The notes: generated by a model not told the origin, from the sequence alone. Positions 8,317 through 16,748 are shown, numbered from the stretch's first letter. The stretch is 44,244 nucleotides of DNA from Syntrophaceae bacterium (GCA_018056765.1 JAGPFA010000007.1:34681-78924), one strand, 5' to 3'. Numbers and translations are program-made.

Positions 8317-11106
8317 ATGGTCAATCAAACACCTGAACAGATAGCACGAGATGAGATCGACAAACAGTTAATCGAGTGCGGCTGGATCATCCAGAACAAA
8401 AAGCAGATTAACCTTCATGCCGGGCCCGGTGTCGCCGTCAGAGAATATCAAACTGAAATCGGCCCCGCTGATTATGTCCTGTTTGTTCACGGGAAACCGG
8501 TGGGCATTATAGAGGCCAAAAAGGAAGATGAGGGAATCCGCTTAACCGTCCATGAAGACCAATCCAGAGATTATGCCCGAAGCAAGCTGAAATATCTTGA
8601 TAACGACCCGCTTCACTTTGTTTATGAAAGCACCGGCACGCTGACCCGTTTTACCGATTATCGCGACCCCAAACCCCGATCCCGCCCCGTATTTTCGTTT
8701 TACCGTCCGGAAACATTTCTGCAGTTACTTAAAGGGGAAGAAACTCTCCGCAGCAGGATGCAGGACATTCCGCCTCTGCAGACGACCGGCCTGCGTGAGT
8801 GTCAGGTTGTTGCAATCAACAATCTGGAAAAATCATTTCGTGCCAATCATCCCAGAGCCCTCATTCAAATGGCCACGGGCTCGGGTAAAACCTACACGGC
8901 CATCACGGCTATTTATCGACTGCTCAAATACGCCAAAGCGGGCAGGGTGCTGTTTCTGGTGGACACAAAAAACCTCGGCGAGCAGGCCGAGCAGGAATTC
9001 ATGGCCTACGTGCCCAATGACGACAACCGTAAATTTTCCGAACTCTACGGCGTGCATCGGCTGAAGTCCGGTTTTGTGCCCACCGACAATCAGGTCTATA
9101 TCAGCACGATTCAGCGCCTGTATTCCATACTGAAAGACAAAGAGCTCGATGAGCGCGAAGAGGAAATAAATCCGGCTGAAATACGCTGGGAAGGTCGTGC
9201 GCCCGTACCGGTGGGTTACAACCCTAGACTGCCCGTCGAGTTTTTCGACTTCATCGTGATCGATGAGTGCCACCGCAGCATTTACAACCTATGGCAACAG
9301 GTGCTTGATTATTTCGATGCATTCTTGATCGGGCTCACCGCCACACCCGACAACCGCACATTCGGATTTTTCAATCAAAACATCGTCAGCGAATACACGC
9401 ACGAGCAGGCCGTGACCGACGGAGTCAACGTCGGCAGCGACGTTTATCTCATCGAAACAAAAATCACCCAAAAAGGCGCCACGGTCTGGAAAGGCCAGTA
9501 TATCGATCGCCGCGAAAAACTCACCCGCAGAAAGCGCTGGGAACAGTTGGATGAAGATCTGACCTACACGAGAGCCGAGCTCGATAACGATGTGGTCAAT
9601 CCCAGCCAGATCCGCACCGTCATCCGCACCTTCAAGGAACGCCTGCCGGAAATGTTCCCCGACCGCCTCGACGAAAAAGGCAATCTGGAAGTGCCCAAGA
9701 CATTGATCTTTGCCAAAACAGACAGCCACGCCGACGACATCATTCAAATCGTGCGCGAAGAATTTGCAGAAGAAAACAGATTTTGCAAAAAGATCACCTA
9801 CAACAGCGAAGACCCCAAAAGCACGCTGGCGCAATTCAGAAACGATTATCATCCGCGCATCGCCGTCACCGTGGACATGATCGCCACCGGCACCGACGTC
9901 AAGCCGCTGGAGTGCCTGCTTTTCATGCGGGACGTGAAGAGCCGGAACTACTTCGAGCAGATGAAAGGCCGGGGCACGCGCACCATCAGCCTTGACGACT
10001 TGAGAAAAGTCACGCCGCGGGCCAGGATGACCAAAGACCACTACGTCATCGTCGATGCTGTAGGCGTGACCCGCAGCCTGAAAACCGACAGCCGCCCGCT
10101 GGAGCGAAAGCCGGGCGTGCCGCTTCGGGAACTGCTTGCCGCAATTACCATCGGGGCAAGAGATGAGGATCTGTTTACCTCTTTGGCCAACCGTTTGGCG
10201 AGGCTCGACAAACAGATTACCGAAAAGGAAAAGAACACCTTTGCCGAAAAAGCCGGAGGCAGGACCATCCCGCAGGTGGTGGGAGAGCTGCTGAATGCCT
10301 ACAACCCCGATACGCTGGATGATATCCGCCGGAGGGCTGAGGCGCAAAACCCGGACGTTGCGCCGGCCGCAATTGCAGAAATCATAAAACAAATGATTTC
10401 CGAACTGCGTGACAAGGCGGCCGCCGTCTTTCATGGGGAGCTGAACGATTATATTGAAAACATCCGCAAGGTTCACGAGCAGATCATCGACACAATCAAT
10501 ATTGACGAGGCCACCCATGTCGGTTGGGAAAAAGACAGCAAAGAAAAGGCCGAAGCGCTGGTGGAGGACTTCCGAGACTGGATCGCCCGCCACAAAGACG
10601 AAATCACCGCATTGCAGATATTTTACGCCCAGCCCTACCGACGGCGCGAACTCACCTACAGCATGATTCGCGAGCTGGTGGATAAAATCGTCTCCGACAA
10701 ACCGGCGCTTGCCCCGCTTGGCGTCTGGCGTGCCTATGAAGTCCTGGAAGCTTCGGCAGGCCAAGCTCCCATCGGCAGCCCGAAAAACGAACTGGTTGCG
10801 CTGGTTTCGCTGATACGCAAAGTGGCAGGGATTGATGCCAGCCTCACCGCCTATGACAAAACCGTGGACAAAAACTTTCAGGATTGGGTTTTCAAAAAAC
10901 AGGCTGGCACTTTGAAATTCAACGACGAGCAAATGCAGTGGCTCAGAATGATTAAAGACCATATCGCCGCATCGGTCAGCTTCAGTATAGATGACCTCGA
11001 CTACACCCCCTTTGACGCCAAAGGCGGCAAAGGAAAAATGTGGCAGCTCTTCGGCCCCGAGATGGAAAACATTATTGATGAGATGAACGAGGCATTGGCG
11101 GCATAG
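8317..11106 (+). CDS. hsdR: Type I restriction enzyme, R subunit
   Basis: The 929-residue motor and nuclease subunit of a type I restriction enzyme. It cleaves unmethylated DNA after ATP-driven translocation, in complex with HsdM and HsdS. The N-terminal PD-(D/E)XK nuclease keeps D52, E66 and K68 (PADYVLF ... GIIEAKKE). Helicase motifs follow: Walker A MATGSGKTYTA (about 185-195), DECHRS, LTATPDNRTF and the motif VI region YFEQMKGRGTR. The C terminus matches the EcoEI-type HsdR C domain. ATG 8317 is chosen; an in-frame TTG at 8299 has GGAG too close to it. The stop at 11104-11106 is one base before hsdS. No frameshift or motif loss is visible, so the subunit looks intact. Confidence 0.95.
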   Translation: MVNQTPEQIARDEIDKQLIECGWIIQNKKQINLHAGPGVAVREYQTEIGPADYVLFVHGKPVGIIEAKKEDEGIRLTVHEDQSRDYARSKLKYLDNDPLHFVYESTGTLTRFTDYRDPKPRSRPVFSFYRPETFLQLLKGEETLRSRMQDIPPLQTTGLRECQVVAINNLEKSFRANHPRALIQMATGSGKTYTAITAIYRLLKYAKAGRVLFLVDTKNLGEQAEQEFMAYVPNDDNRKFSELYGVHRLKSGFVPTDNQVYISTIQRLYSILKDKELDEREEEINPAEIRWEGRAPVPVGYNPRLPVEFFDFIVIDECHRSIYNLWQQVLDYFDAFLIGLTATPDNRTFGFFNQNIVSEYTHEQAVTDGVNVGSDVYLIETKITQKGATVWKGQYIDRREKLTRRKRWEQLDEDLTYTRAELDNDVVNPSQIRTVIRTFKERLPEMFPDRLDEKGNLEVPKTLIFAKTDSHADDIIQIVREEFAEENRFCKKITYNSEDPKSTLAQFRNDYHPRIAVTVDMIATGTDVKPLECLLFMRDVKSRNYFEQMKGRGTRTISLDDLRKVTPRARMTKDHYVIVDAVGVTRSLKTDSRPLERKPGVPLRELLAAITIGARDEDLFTSLANRLARLDKQITEKEKNTFAEKAGGRTIPQVVGELLNAYNPDTLDDIRRRAEAQNPDVAPAAIAEIIKQMISELRDKAAAVFHGELNDYIENIRKVHEQIIDTINIDEATHVGWEKDSKEKAEALVEDFRDWIARHKDEITALQIFYAQPYRRRELTYSMIRELVDKIVSDKPALAPLGVWRAYEVLEASAGQAPIGSPKNELVALVSLIRKVAGIDASLTAYDKTVDKNFQDWVFKKQAGTLKFNDEQMQWLRMIKDHIAASVSFSIDDLDYTPFDAKGGKGKMWQLFGPEMENIIDEMNEALAA

Positions 11107-11107
11107 G

Positions 11108-12586
11108 ATGAATGGGAATATGGAAGTGCCAAAAGGGTGGATAAAAGTAAGTTTAGCTGAGATCGCCACTTATATTAATGGTAGAGCTTTTAAGCCCAAA
11201 GAATGGAGTAAAGAAGGATTACCCATTATTAGGATTCAAAATCTTAATCGTGAAATATCAGAATTTAATTTCTGTAATTTTGCTGTAGATGAAAAATACT
11301 ACGTAAATAAAGGTGATTTACTTTTTGCTTGGTCAGGGACACCGGGCACATCATTTGGTGCACATATTTGGACTGGTGGTCGCGCGGTATTGAATCAGCA
11401 TATTTTCCGGATAATAGTTGATGAAAAAAAAATATCAAAAAAATATTATTTACACGCACTAAATCATAAAGTTAAAGAATTTGTGAATAAGGCACATGGG
11501 ACAGCGGGTCTTGCTCATATAACCAAAAAGAAATTTGAAGAATCAATGCTGCCCCTTCCGCCTCTTGCCGAGCAGCAGCGCATTGTCGCCAAGATAGAAG
11601 AGCTCTTCAGCAGTCTGGACAAGGGCATCGAAAGCCTCAAAACCGCGCAGCAACAACTAAAAGTCTATCGCCAATCCGTCCTCAAATGGGCCTTTGAAGG
11701 CAAGCTGACAAAAAGCACCCTTCGACAAGCTCAGGGTGCAGTAATACCGGTGGCTCAGGGTACGGTAAAGCCGGTGACTCAGGGTGCGGTAATGCCGGTG
11801 GCTAAGGGTGCAGTAATGCCGGTGGCTCAGGATGCGGTAAAGCCGGTGGCTGAGCCTGTCGAAGCCACGAATAAAGAAAGCGAATTTCCGGAAGGGTGGG
11901 AATGGGTAAAGATAGAAGATGTTGCAGATATGCAAGCTGGAATAGCGTTTAAGAAATCAGAATATTCTTCACACGGTGTACGACTTTTTCAAATCGCAAA
12001 TGTCTCATTTAATTTTATTAAATGGGAAGAGATTGAATACTTACCCGTAAAATACATCGACCAATATCCTGAACTGCTCTTAAACATTGGTGATATTGTT
12101 ATGGCACTGAATAGACCAATGTTGAATAACCAACTAAAAATCGCCGAAATACGAAAGGATGATGTTCCTGCTATTTTGTATCAACGTGTTGGCCGATTTA
12201 AATTTTTCGGAAATTTGTTCAATCGGTATTTTCTTTATTATTTGCAGTCACCATTATTCATACGTTGGCTTAATGAACAATTACAAGGTGTCAATATTCC
12301 CTTCATTAATAAGGCAAAACTATTAAGATATGATAGATTCCCGCTTCCTTCCTCAATAGAAGAACAACACCGCATCGTCGCCGAAATTGAATCCCGCCTT
12401 TCCGTCTGTGACAAAATTGAAGAGAGCATTGAAGAAAGTCTCAGGCAGGCCGAAGCCCTCCGCCAGAGCATCCTGAAAAAAGCCTTTGAAGGAAAACTCG
12501 TTGCGCAAGATCCGAATGACCTGCCTGCCTCTACATTACTCGCCCGTATCAAAGCGGAAAGAGAAAAGAATAAAAAGAATAAGTAA
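11108..12586 (+). CDS. hsdS: Type I restriction enzyme, specificity subunit with internal repeat
   Basis: The 492-residue HsdS chooses the DNA sequence through two target recognition domains (about residues 1-150 and 257-415). Each is followed by a conserved helical spacer; the first contains PLPPLAEQQRIVAKIEELF and ends VLKWAFEGKL, the second contains EEQHRIVAEIESRL and ends KKAFEGKL. Directly after the first spacer, residues about 204-254 are encoded by a copy of the genome's intergenic palindrome element, read in frame as STLRQAQ, five 8-residue repeats such as GAVMPVAQ, then EPVEA. Both recognition domains are much more A+T rich than the spacers, as expected from domain exchange. The gene follows hsdR by one base, with only a weak ribosome binding site. 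The target sequence cannot be predicted. Confidence 0.93.
   Translation: MNGNMEVPKGWIKVSLAEIATYINGRAFKPKEWSKEGLPIIRIQNLNREISEFNFCNFAVDEKYYVNKGDLLFAWSGTPGTSFGAHIWTGGRAVLNQHIFRIIVDEKKISKKYYLHALNHKVKEFVNKAHGTAGLAHITKKKFEESMLPLPPLAEQQRIVAKIEELFSSLDKGIESLKTAQQQLKVYRQSVLKWAFEGKLTKSTLRQAQGAVIPVAQGTVKPVTQGAVMPVAKGAVMPVAQDAVKPVAEPVEATNKESEFPEGWEWVKIEDVADMQAGIAFKKSEYSSHGVRLFQIANVSFNFIKWEEIEYLPVKYIDQYPELLLNIGDIVMALNRPMLNNQLKIAEIRKDDVPAILYQRVGRFKFFGNLFNRYFLYYLQSPLFIRWLNEQLQGVNIPFINKAKLLRYDRFPLPSSIEEQHRIVAEIESRLSVCDKIEESIEESLRQAEALRQSILKKAFEGKLVAQDPNDLPASTLLARIKAEREKNKKNK
11719..11866 (+). repeat. Palindrome-end repeat element inside hsdS, five 24-bp units
   Basis: The element starts CCTTCGACAAGCTCAG and ends CTGAGCCTGTCGAAG, near-perfect inverted ends (14 of 15). 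Between them, 11735-11854 holds five 24-bp units with the core GGTGCGGTAATGCCGG or variants. The unit length is divisible by three and position 11735 is a codon boundary, so hsdS stays open. The ends match the intergenic arrays at 1-187, 1874 and 23047. Confidence 0.92.
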
Positions 12587-12669
12587 GTTCAGTTTCCTCT
12601 TGGCAATGATGACTCAATATAGTATATGAGAGTCGTAATAATTCAGCAAATAAATGAATTGCTGCGTCG

Positions 12670-12681
12670 TTAGTATACTAA
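12670..12681. promoter_or_regulatory. Candidate AbiEi operator palindrome
   Basis: TTAGTATACTAA is a perfect 12-bp palindrome 12 bp before the abiEi start. A related TAGTATA lies about 50 bp upstream (near 12620), within CTCA/TGAG arms. AbiE antitoxins are known to repress their own operon by binding inverted repeats upstream, so this is a plausible operator. The palindrome also contains TATACT, a possible -10 box. Confidence 0.45.
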
Positions 12682-12693
12682 AGTAGGCGAAAT

Positions 12694-13521
12694 ATGGTCG
12701 GGCAGAAAGACGGCGTAAAAAATTTATCAGGTATCGGGAAACTTGACCGCCAGAGGCTGGGGCAGGTGGTTCGCGCCGCCAAAGGCTCTATATCTGTTTC
12801 TGATGCAGCACAAATTTTGAAGATGTCCTCCACGGATGCGGCCAAGTTGCTTTCACGCTGGGCAAAGAAGGGTTGGCTTTCGCGTGTTTACCGCGGACTT
12901 TACGTTGTAATTCCGCTGGAATCACGCTCGGCTGATATGCCGCTGGAAAATCCATGGGTGATTGCCGAAAAATTATTTTCACCCTGCTACATCGGAGGCT
13001 GGAGCGCAGCCGAAAATTGGGGATTGACGGAGCAGATTTTCCGAAAGCTCATCGTCATGACAACGCAAAAACCAAGACGCAGTATGTGTGCCATTAAAGG
13101 AACGGAATTTTTGTTGCGTCGGATTCCTCCCAAAGCGATGTTCGGCTTGAAGCCGCTCTGGCAGGGGCAGGTTAAGGTTCTGGTATCAGATCCGGCACGC
13201 ACCATTGTGGATATGCTCGGCGATCCTGCGCTTGGTGGAGGTATTCGAACAGTCGCGGAAATGTTTTCAAATTATCTGAGATTTGAAACAAAAGACATTG
13301 AACTGATTTTGCAATATGCAAAGCAGTTGGGTAACGGTGCAGTTTTCAAGCGGCTTGGTTTTTTTCTGGAACGTTTTGCCCCGCAGGAAAAAGAAGCTAT
13401 TGAAAAGTGTTCTGCGGAGCTGACAAAAGGAAATACGAAACTGGATGCCAAACTTACCGCGGACAGATTGATTACACGCTGGCGTTTGTGGATACCGGAA
13501 AGTTGGAGTAAAACCAAATGA
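12694..13521 (+). CDS. abiEi: AbiEi-family antitoxin / transcriptional regulator
   Basis: This 275-residue protein has the AbiEi layout. The N-terminal winged helix (about residues 20-75) contains VSDAAQILKMSSTDAAKLLSRW and KGWLSRVYRGLYVV; the C-terminal domain contains GGWSAAENWGLTEQ, FLLRRIPPKAMFGL and VSDPARTIVDML. In type IV toxin-antitoxin systems AbiEi neutralises the nucleotidyltransferase toxin AbiEii and represses the operon. Here the overlapping downstream toxin gene is reduced to 34 codons, so the protein is an orphan antitoxin or has become a plain regulator. It lies between hsdS and hsdM on the same strand; a 107-bp gap with a palindrome precedes it. Assignment as an AbiEi-like regulator is firm; its present role is not. 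Confidence 0.85.
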   Translation: MVGQKDGVKNLSGIGKLDRQRLGQVVRAAKGSISVSDAAQILKMSSTDAAKLLSRWAKKGWLSRVYRGLYVVIPLESRSADMPLENPWVIAEKLFSPCYIGGWSAAENWGLTEQIFRKLIVMTTQKPRRSMCAIKGTEFLLRRIPPKAMFGLKPLWQGQVKVLVSDPARTIVDMLGDPALGGGIRTVAEMFSNYLRFETKDIELILQYAKQLGNGAVFKRLGFFLERFAPQEKEAIEKCSAELTKGNTKLDAKLTADRLITRWRLWIPESWSKTK

Positions 13522-13622
13522 TCACGCGACAGGAAATCATGGACGCATCGCGGGAATTCGGCCTCGGTGTGCATATTATCGAAGCTGATTTGATAAACAA
13601 AATGAGAATATCGAGGCAATAA
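13518..13622 (+). pseudogene. Truncated AbiEii nucleotidyltransferase toxin, 34 codons left
   Basis: ATG 13518 overlaps the abiEi stop as ATGA, the usual coupling of AbiEi and AbiEii. The peptide MITRQEIMDASREFGLGVH followed by IIEADLINKMRISRQ resembles the N terminus of AbiEii toxins, which begin with ITR-x-EI and a V-x-(E/K)-D motif. It stops at 13620-13622, six bases before hsdM. The nucleotidyltransferase G-S/D-x-D catalytic region is absent, so no toxin can be made. The family match rests on about 25 residues. Confidence 0.65.
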
Positions 13623-13628
13623 AGGCGT

Positions 13629-15143
13629 ATGACAAGCGAAACGAACAACACATCCGGGATCATCAGTAAAATCTGGAGTTTTTGCAACACGCTTCGTGAC
13701 GACGGTGTGGGTTACGGCGATTATCTGGAGCAGCTCACCTATCTGCTTTTTTTGAAAATGGCGGATGAATATTCAAAGCCGCCCTATAACCGCAGGCTGG
13801 ACATTCCCGATGATTACAACTGGGAGAGTCTGACCTCCAAAACGGGTGCGGCGCTGGAGGAGCACTATACGGCGGTTCTGCGTGAACTGTCGCACGCCAG
13901 AGGGACGCTCGGCCAGATTTTCACCAAAAGCCAAAACAAGATCCAGGACCCGGCCAAGCTCTTCAAGCTGATTGACATGATCGGCAAAGAGCAATGGACG
14001 ATGATGAGCGCAGATGTGAAGGGCGATATTTACGAGGGGCTTTTGGCCAAGAATGCCGAAGACACGAAAAGCGGCGCGGGCCAATATTTTACACCGCGTG
14101 CCCTGATTAAAGCGATGGTGGCTTGTGTCCAGCCCCAGCCGTTGAAAACAATTGCCGATCCTGCCTGCGGGACGGGCGGTTTTTTCCTGGCGGCTTATGA
14201 TTATATTTCCAATCCCGAAAACTATACGCTGAACAGGGAGCAAAAAGCATTTCTTAAAAATTCCACTTTTCATGGCAATGAGATTGTCGCCGGCGCACGC
14301 CGCTCCGCGCTCATGAATATGTTTCTGCATAACATCGGCGATATCGATTCCGAGACATTCATTTTGCCGACTGATTCTCTGGTGGCGGATACCGGCCTGC
14401 GCGTTGATTATGTGCTTACCAATCCGCCTTTCGGCAAGAAAAGCTCAATGACGTTCACCAATGAGGAAGGCGAACAGGAAAGGGAAGACCTAACCTATAA
14501 CCGCCAGGACTTCTGGGCGACGACCAGCAATAAGCAGCTAAATTTTGTTCAGCACATCCGTACCATGCTGAAAACCAGCGGGACGGCGGCGGTGGTGCTG
14601 CCGGACAATGTTTTGTTTGAAGGCGGGGCGGGGGAGACAGTCAGGAAAAAGTTGCTCGAAACGACGGACCTGCACACGATTTTGAGGCTGCCCACCGGTA
14701 TTTTCTACGCGCAGGGCGTCAAAGCCAATGTTTTGTTTTTTGACAACAAGCCGGCCGGTAAAGACCCCTGGACACGGGAAGTATGGTTTTATGATTATCG
14801 CACCAACATCCGCCACACGCTCAAAAAGTCGCCTCTGCAGTTTGAAGACCTTCAGGAGTTCATCAAATGCTACAATCCCGGAGACCGGCATAAACGCAAA
14901 GAGACCTGGCACGCGGAAAAAAATCCCGAAGGCCGCTGGCGCCGCTTTACCTATGACGAAATCGTGAGCCGCGACAAGACCAGTTTGGACATAACCTGGC
15001 TTAAGGATAAAAGCCTTGCCGATCTGGATAATCTGCCCGACCCGGATGTGCTGGCAAACGACATCATCGAAAACCTCGAATCAGCCGTGGAAAGTTTTAA
15101 GGAGATAATGGACTCCATCGGCACCGGAGGAAATGCAGGATGA
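13629..15143 (+). CDS. hsdM: Type I restriction enzyme, N6-adenine methyltransferase subunit
   Basis: The 504-residue HsdM methylates adenine in the sequence chosen by HsdS and forms the core of both the methylase and restriction complexes. The N-terminal helical domain (GVGYGDYLEQLTYLLFLKMADE) is followed by YFTPRALIKAMV, SAM-binding motif I DPACGTGGFF (about 177-186) and catalytic motif IV TNPPFGKK (about 263-270). Length is normal for the family. ATG 13629 follows AAAGG closely. It is the last gene of the locus, separated from hsdS by the abiE remnant, which is unusual because hsdM and hsdS normally adjoin. The stop overlaps a 36-codon ORF. Confidence 0.95.
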   Translation: MTSETNNTSGIISKIWSFCNTLRDDGVGYGDYLEQLTYLLFLKMADEYSKPPYNRRLDIPDDYNWESLTSKTGAALEEHYTAVLRELSHARGTLGQIFTKSQNKIQDPAKLFKLIDMIGKEQWTMMSADVKGDIYEGLLAKNAEDTKSGAGQYFTPRALIKAMVACVQPQPLKTIADPACGTGGFFLAAYDYISNPENYTLNREQKAFLKNSTFHGNEIVAGARRSALMNMFLHNIGDIDSETFILPTDSLVADTGLRVDYVLTNPPFGKKSSMTFTNEEGEQEREDLTYNRQDFWATTSNKQLNFVQHIRTMLKTSGTAAVVLPDNVLFEGGAGETVRKKLLETTDLHTILRLPTGIFYAQGVKANVLFFDNKPAGKDPWTREVWFYDYRTNIRHTLKKSPLQFEDLQEFIKCYNPGDRHKRKETWHAEKNPEGRWRRFTYDEIVSRDKTSLDITWLKDKSLADLDNLPDPDVLANDIIENLESAVESFKEIMDSIGTGGNAG

Positions 15144-15250
15144 TTCATGGCGCGGTCATCCCGACCGGTTTTCAGGTGCCTGAAGTGATCTGCAAATGCG
15201 ACGGTCTTGTCTTCATCACATGCATACCACCCGGGCTTGCCTGCGAGTGA
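15140..15250 (+). CDS. Possible 36-aa cysteine-containing peptide coupled to hsdM
   Basis: ATG 15140 overlaps the hsdM stop as ATGA, and GGAGG lies nine bases upstream, so translation is plausible. The peptide starts MIHGAVIPTGFQV and carries four cysteines (ICKCDG, ITCIPP, LACE). I recognise no family. It may instead be the remaining 5' end of a lost gene, as with abiEii upstream. Confidence 0.35.
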   Translation: MIHGAVIPTGFQVPEVICKCDGLVFITCIPPGLACE

Positions 15251-15408
15251 AAGAAAAAATTGCCTTTGATGCTAAATTAAGGTAGAAAGTTTCAACAAAA
15301 TTGACCCGGGAAAACGGCCAATTTGAGTATTTTTTAACACTTTTTGGTTGCCTTACCCAAAAAGGTAAAACGAGATAAACGAAAATATATTAAATAGTTT
15401 AACTATGG

Positions 15409-15496
15409 GCCTGGGTGGCGGAACAGGTAGACGCAAGGGACTTAAAATCCCTCGGGGCTTAGCCCTGTGCGGGTTCAATTCCCGCCCCAGGTACCA
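15409..15496 (+). tRNA. tRNA-Leu, anticodon UAA
   Basis: An 88-nt class II tRNA. The acceptor stem GCCTGGG pairs with CCCAGGT (the last pair is G-U) and CCA is encoded. The D arm contains GGTAGACGC, the anticodon stem GGGA/TCCC encloses CTTAAAA (anticodon TAA), the long variable arm GGGC-TTA-GCCC is typical of leucine tRNAs, and the T arm is GCGGG-TTCAATT-CCCGC. No copy of its 3' end is seen elsewhere in the window. Confidence 0.96.
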
Positions 15497-15871
15497 AGTA
15501 AATTCAGTGGTTTACAGCATTGAGGGGTAAGACGTTATTACTGTTTTGGGTCGAATTGTAACTATTTTGTAACTGTTTGACTTGTTTCGCTACGAATGCG
15601 TAACCATCAGGAAAGTGCTTCAGGGGAAGGGCCCTGAATACAAAAGAAGAGAAAGGCAAACGTATCCTGTTTTCCCATGAGCTCTTGTGATGGCGTTGCC
15701 GGCGACTTCCGTGGTATTGGTTTTCCAATTCAAGACGCAATAATCCACCTGAAGTCTTGCCTGCCCGGCAAGGCTGCCCGATCATCGCGTTTAAAGTCCG
15801 ATAAAAGGTTAAAAAGGATTCCGTCTTCCAGGCAATTAAATGCCATTTTGACGGTTATCAGCCGGCCAATA
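15497..15871. other. Gene-free stretch after tRNA-Leu
   Basis: No supported gene. A 93-codon minus-strand frame (15504-15785) has a low-complexity, basic translation and no ribosome binding site. It could be a decayed 3' end of something inserted at the tRNA, but I cannot identify it. Confidence 0.5.
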
Positions 15872-16270
15872 TTACTTTTTCCAAACCTTAATGGAACTTA
15901 GTGTGTCGTCCCACCAGCCGCTCAGCTCCACCTGTTTGATCTCATCATGGGAGTCATTGGAAATATCCCATGTCTTCCCCTTGAAATTCTTGTGCTGATA
16001 CAGCCTGACGCGGGTTCGCGTCCCAATCGTGATGCACGAGGCTTTGTCGTTGAAGGCCGACCCGACATAGCTGTAGGTCACGCCCGGCTTGTCCTGAAAA
16101 ACCATATATCCCTGTAAGTCCGGCGTTGTACAATCGGATCGGTCATAAGCAACCGCTTCACCATGATCCGGATTCATTTTTTTTGTTACCGAATCCCATT
16201 GCGCGCAGCAGGCAACACCGGACCAGCCTAACAAAACCAGGCTGACTATAAGTAATGTGGCTTTATACAT
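15872..16270 (-). CDS. Secreted beta/gamma-crystallin-like protein
   Basis: A 132-residue exported protein. The start at 16270 is chosen over the longer frame because GGAGG lies five bases upstream and a signal peptide follows at once (MYKATLLIVSLVLLGWSGVA, then CCAQ). The C-terminal half has the Greek-key pattern of beta/gamma-crystallins, VRLYQHKNFKGKTWDIS, and the calcium-clamp motif DDTLSS matching D/N-D/N-x-x-S/T-S. The preceding 40 residues (YMVFQDKPGVTYSYV ... CITIGT) may form the first Greek key with a disulfide. Such domains bind calcium or act as extracellular structural or inhibitor modules. It reads downstream of a cysK remnant with a strong promoter. The specific role is unknown. 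Confidence 0.75.
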   Translation of the reverse strand: MYKATLLIVSLVLLGWSGVACCAQWDSVTKKMNPDHGEAVAYDRSDCTTPDLQGYMVFQDKPGVTYSYVGSAFNDKASCITIGTRTRVRLYQHKNFKGKTWDISNDSHDEIKQVELSGWWDDTLSSIKVWKK

Positions 16271-16406
16271 ACCGTCCTCCCAAAAATGAATTTGCCTTTC
16301 GGCAGTTGGTTTTGTGATATGGTGTTTATCTAACACAAGGACACGTTGCTTCACAGGCATTTTGAGTGAGTGCTTTGAACGGAAAAGTTTGTTTCACCAT
16401 TTGCTT

Positions 16407-16718
16407 TTACTGGTTTTTAAATGCGCCGCTGCTGAAATACCTTTCGGCGTGGTCGGGAAGGACCGTAGCGATATTGCCCGGATATTTTTTCTCCAACTGT
16501 TGCGCGGCCCGGAAATTTGTGCCGTAGGAGATGCCGACCAGAAGACCCGTGTTACTTCCGGGTTCCCGGGCGGTTTCAATGGCGTCCTCGTCGGTCACTT
16601 CTATCACTTCATCCACGAGTTTGACGTCCAGCACGGCGGGGATGAAACCGTCGCCGATTCCCTGGATTTGATGCAGGCCCGTCTCATGGCCCAAGATCGC
16701 CGAAGCATTTTTCGGGTC
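16407..16718 (-). pseudogene. cysK: 3' fragment of cysteine synthase gene
   Basis: About 104 codons match the C-terminal third of O-acetylserine sulfhydrylase: DPKNASAILG, LHQIQGIGDGFIPAVLD, VTDEDAIETAR, LLVGISYGTNFRAA and TVLPDHAERYFSS. The N-terminal two thirds, including the PLP lysine and the substrate loop, are missing, and no start codon lies in frame before DPKN. The G-x-H region is altered (GHETGLHQ rather than GPHKIQG-type). It cannot be a functional synthase. A near-consensus promoter lies directly upstream. Confidence 0.85.
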
Positions 16719-16748
16719 ATTGATAAGAACTCGCTTTTATTTGGCGGT

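Noticed and set aside
9289..11169. Long minus-strand frame (626 codons) across hsdR
   Set aside because: It is antisense to a well-conserved gene with all its helicase motifs, in the frame that stays open by codon bias. Its translation resembles no family.
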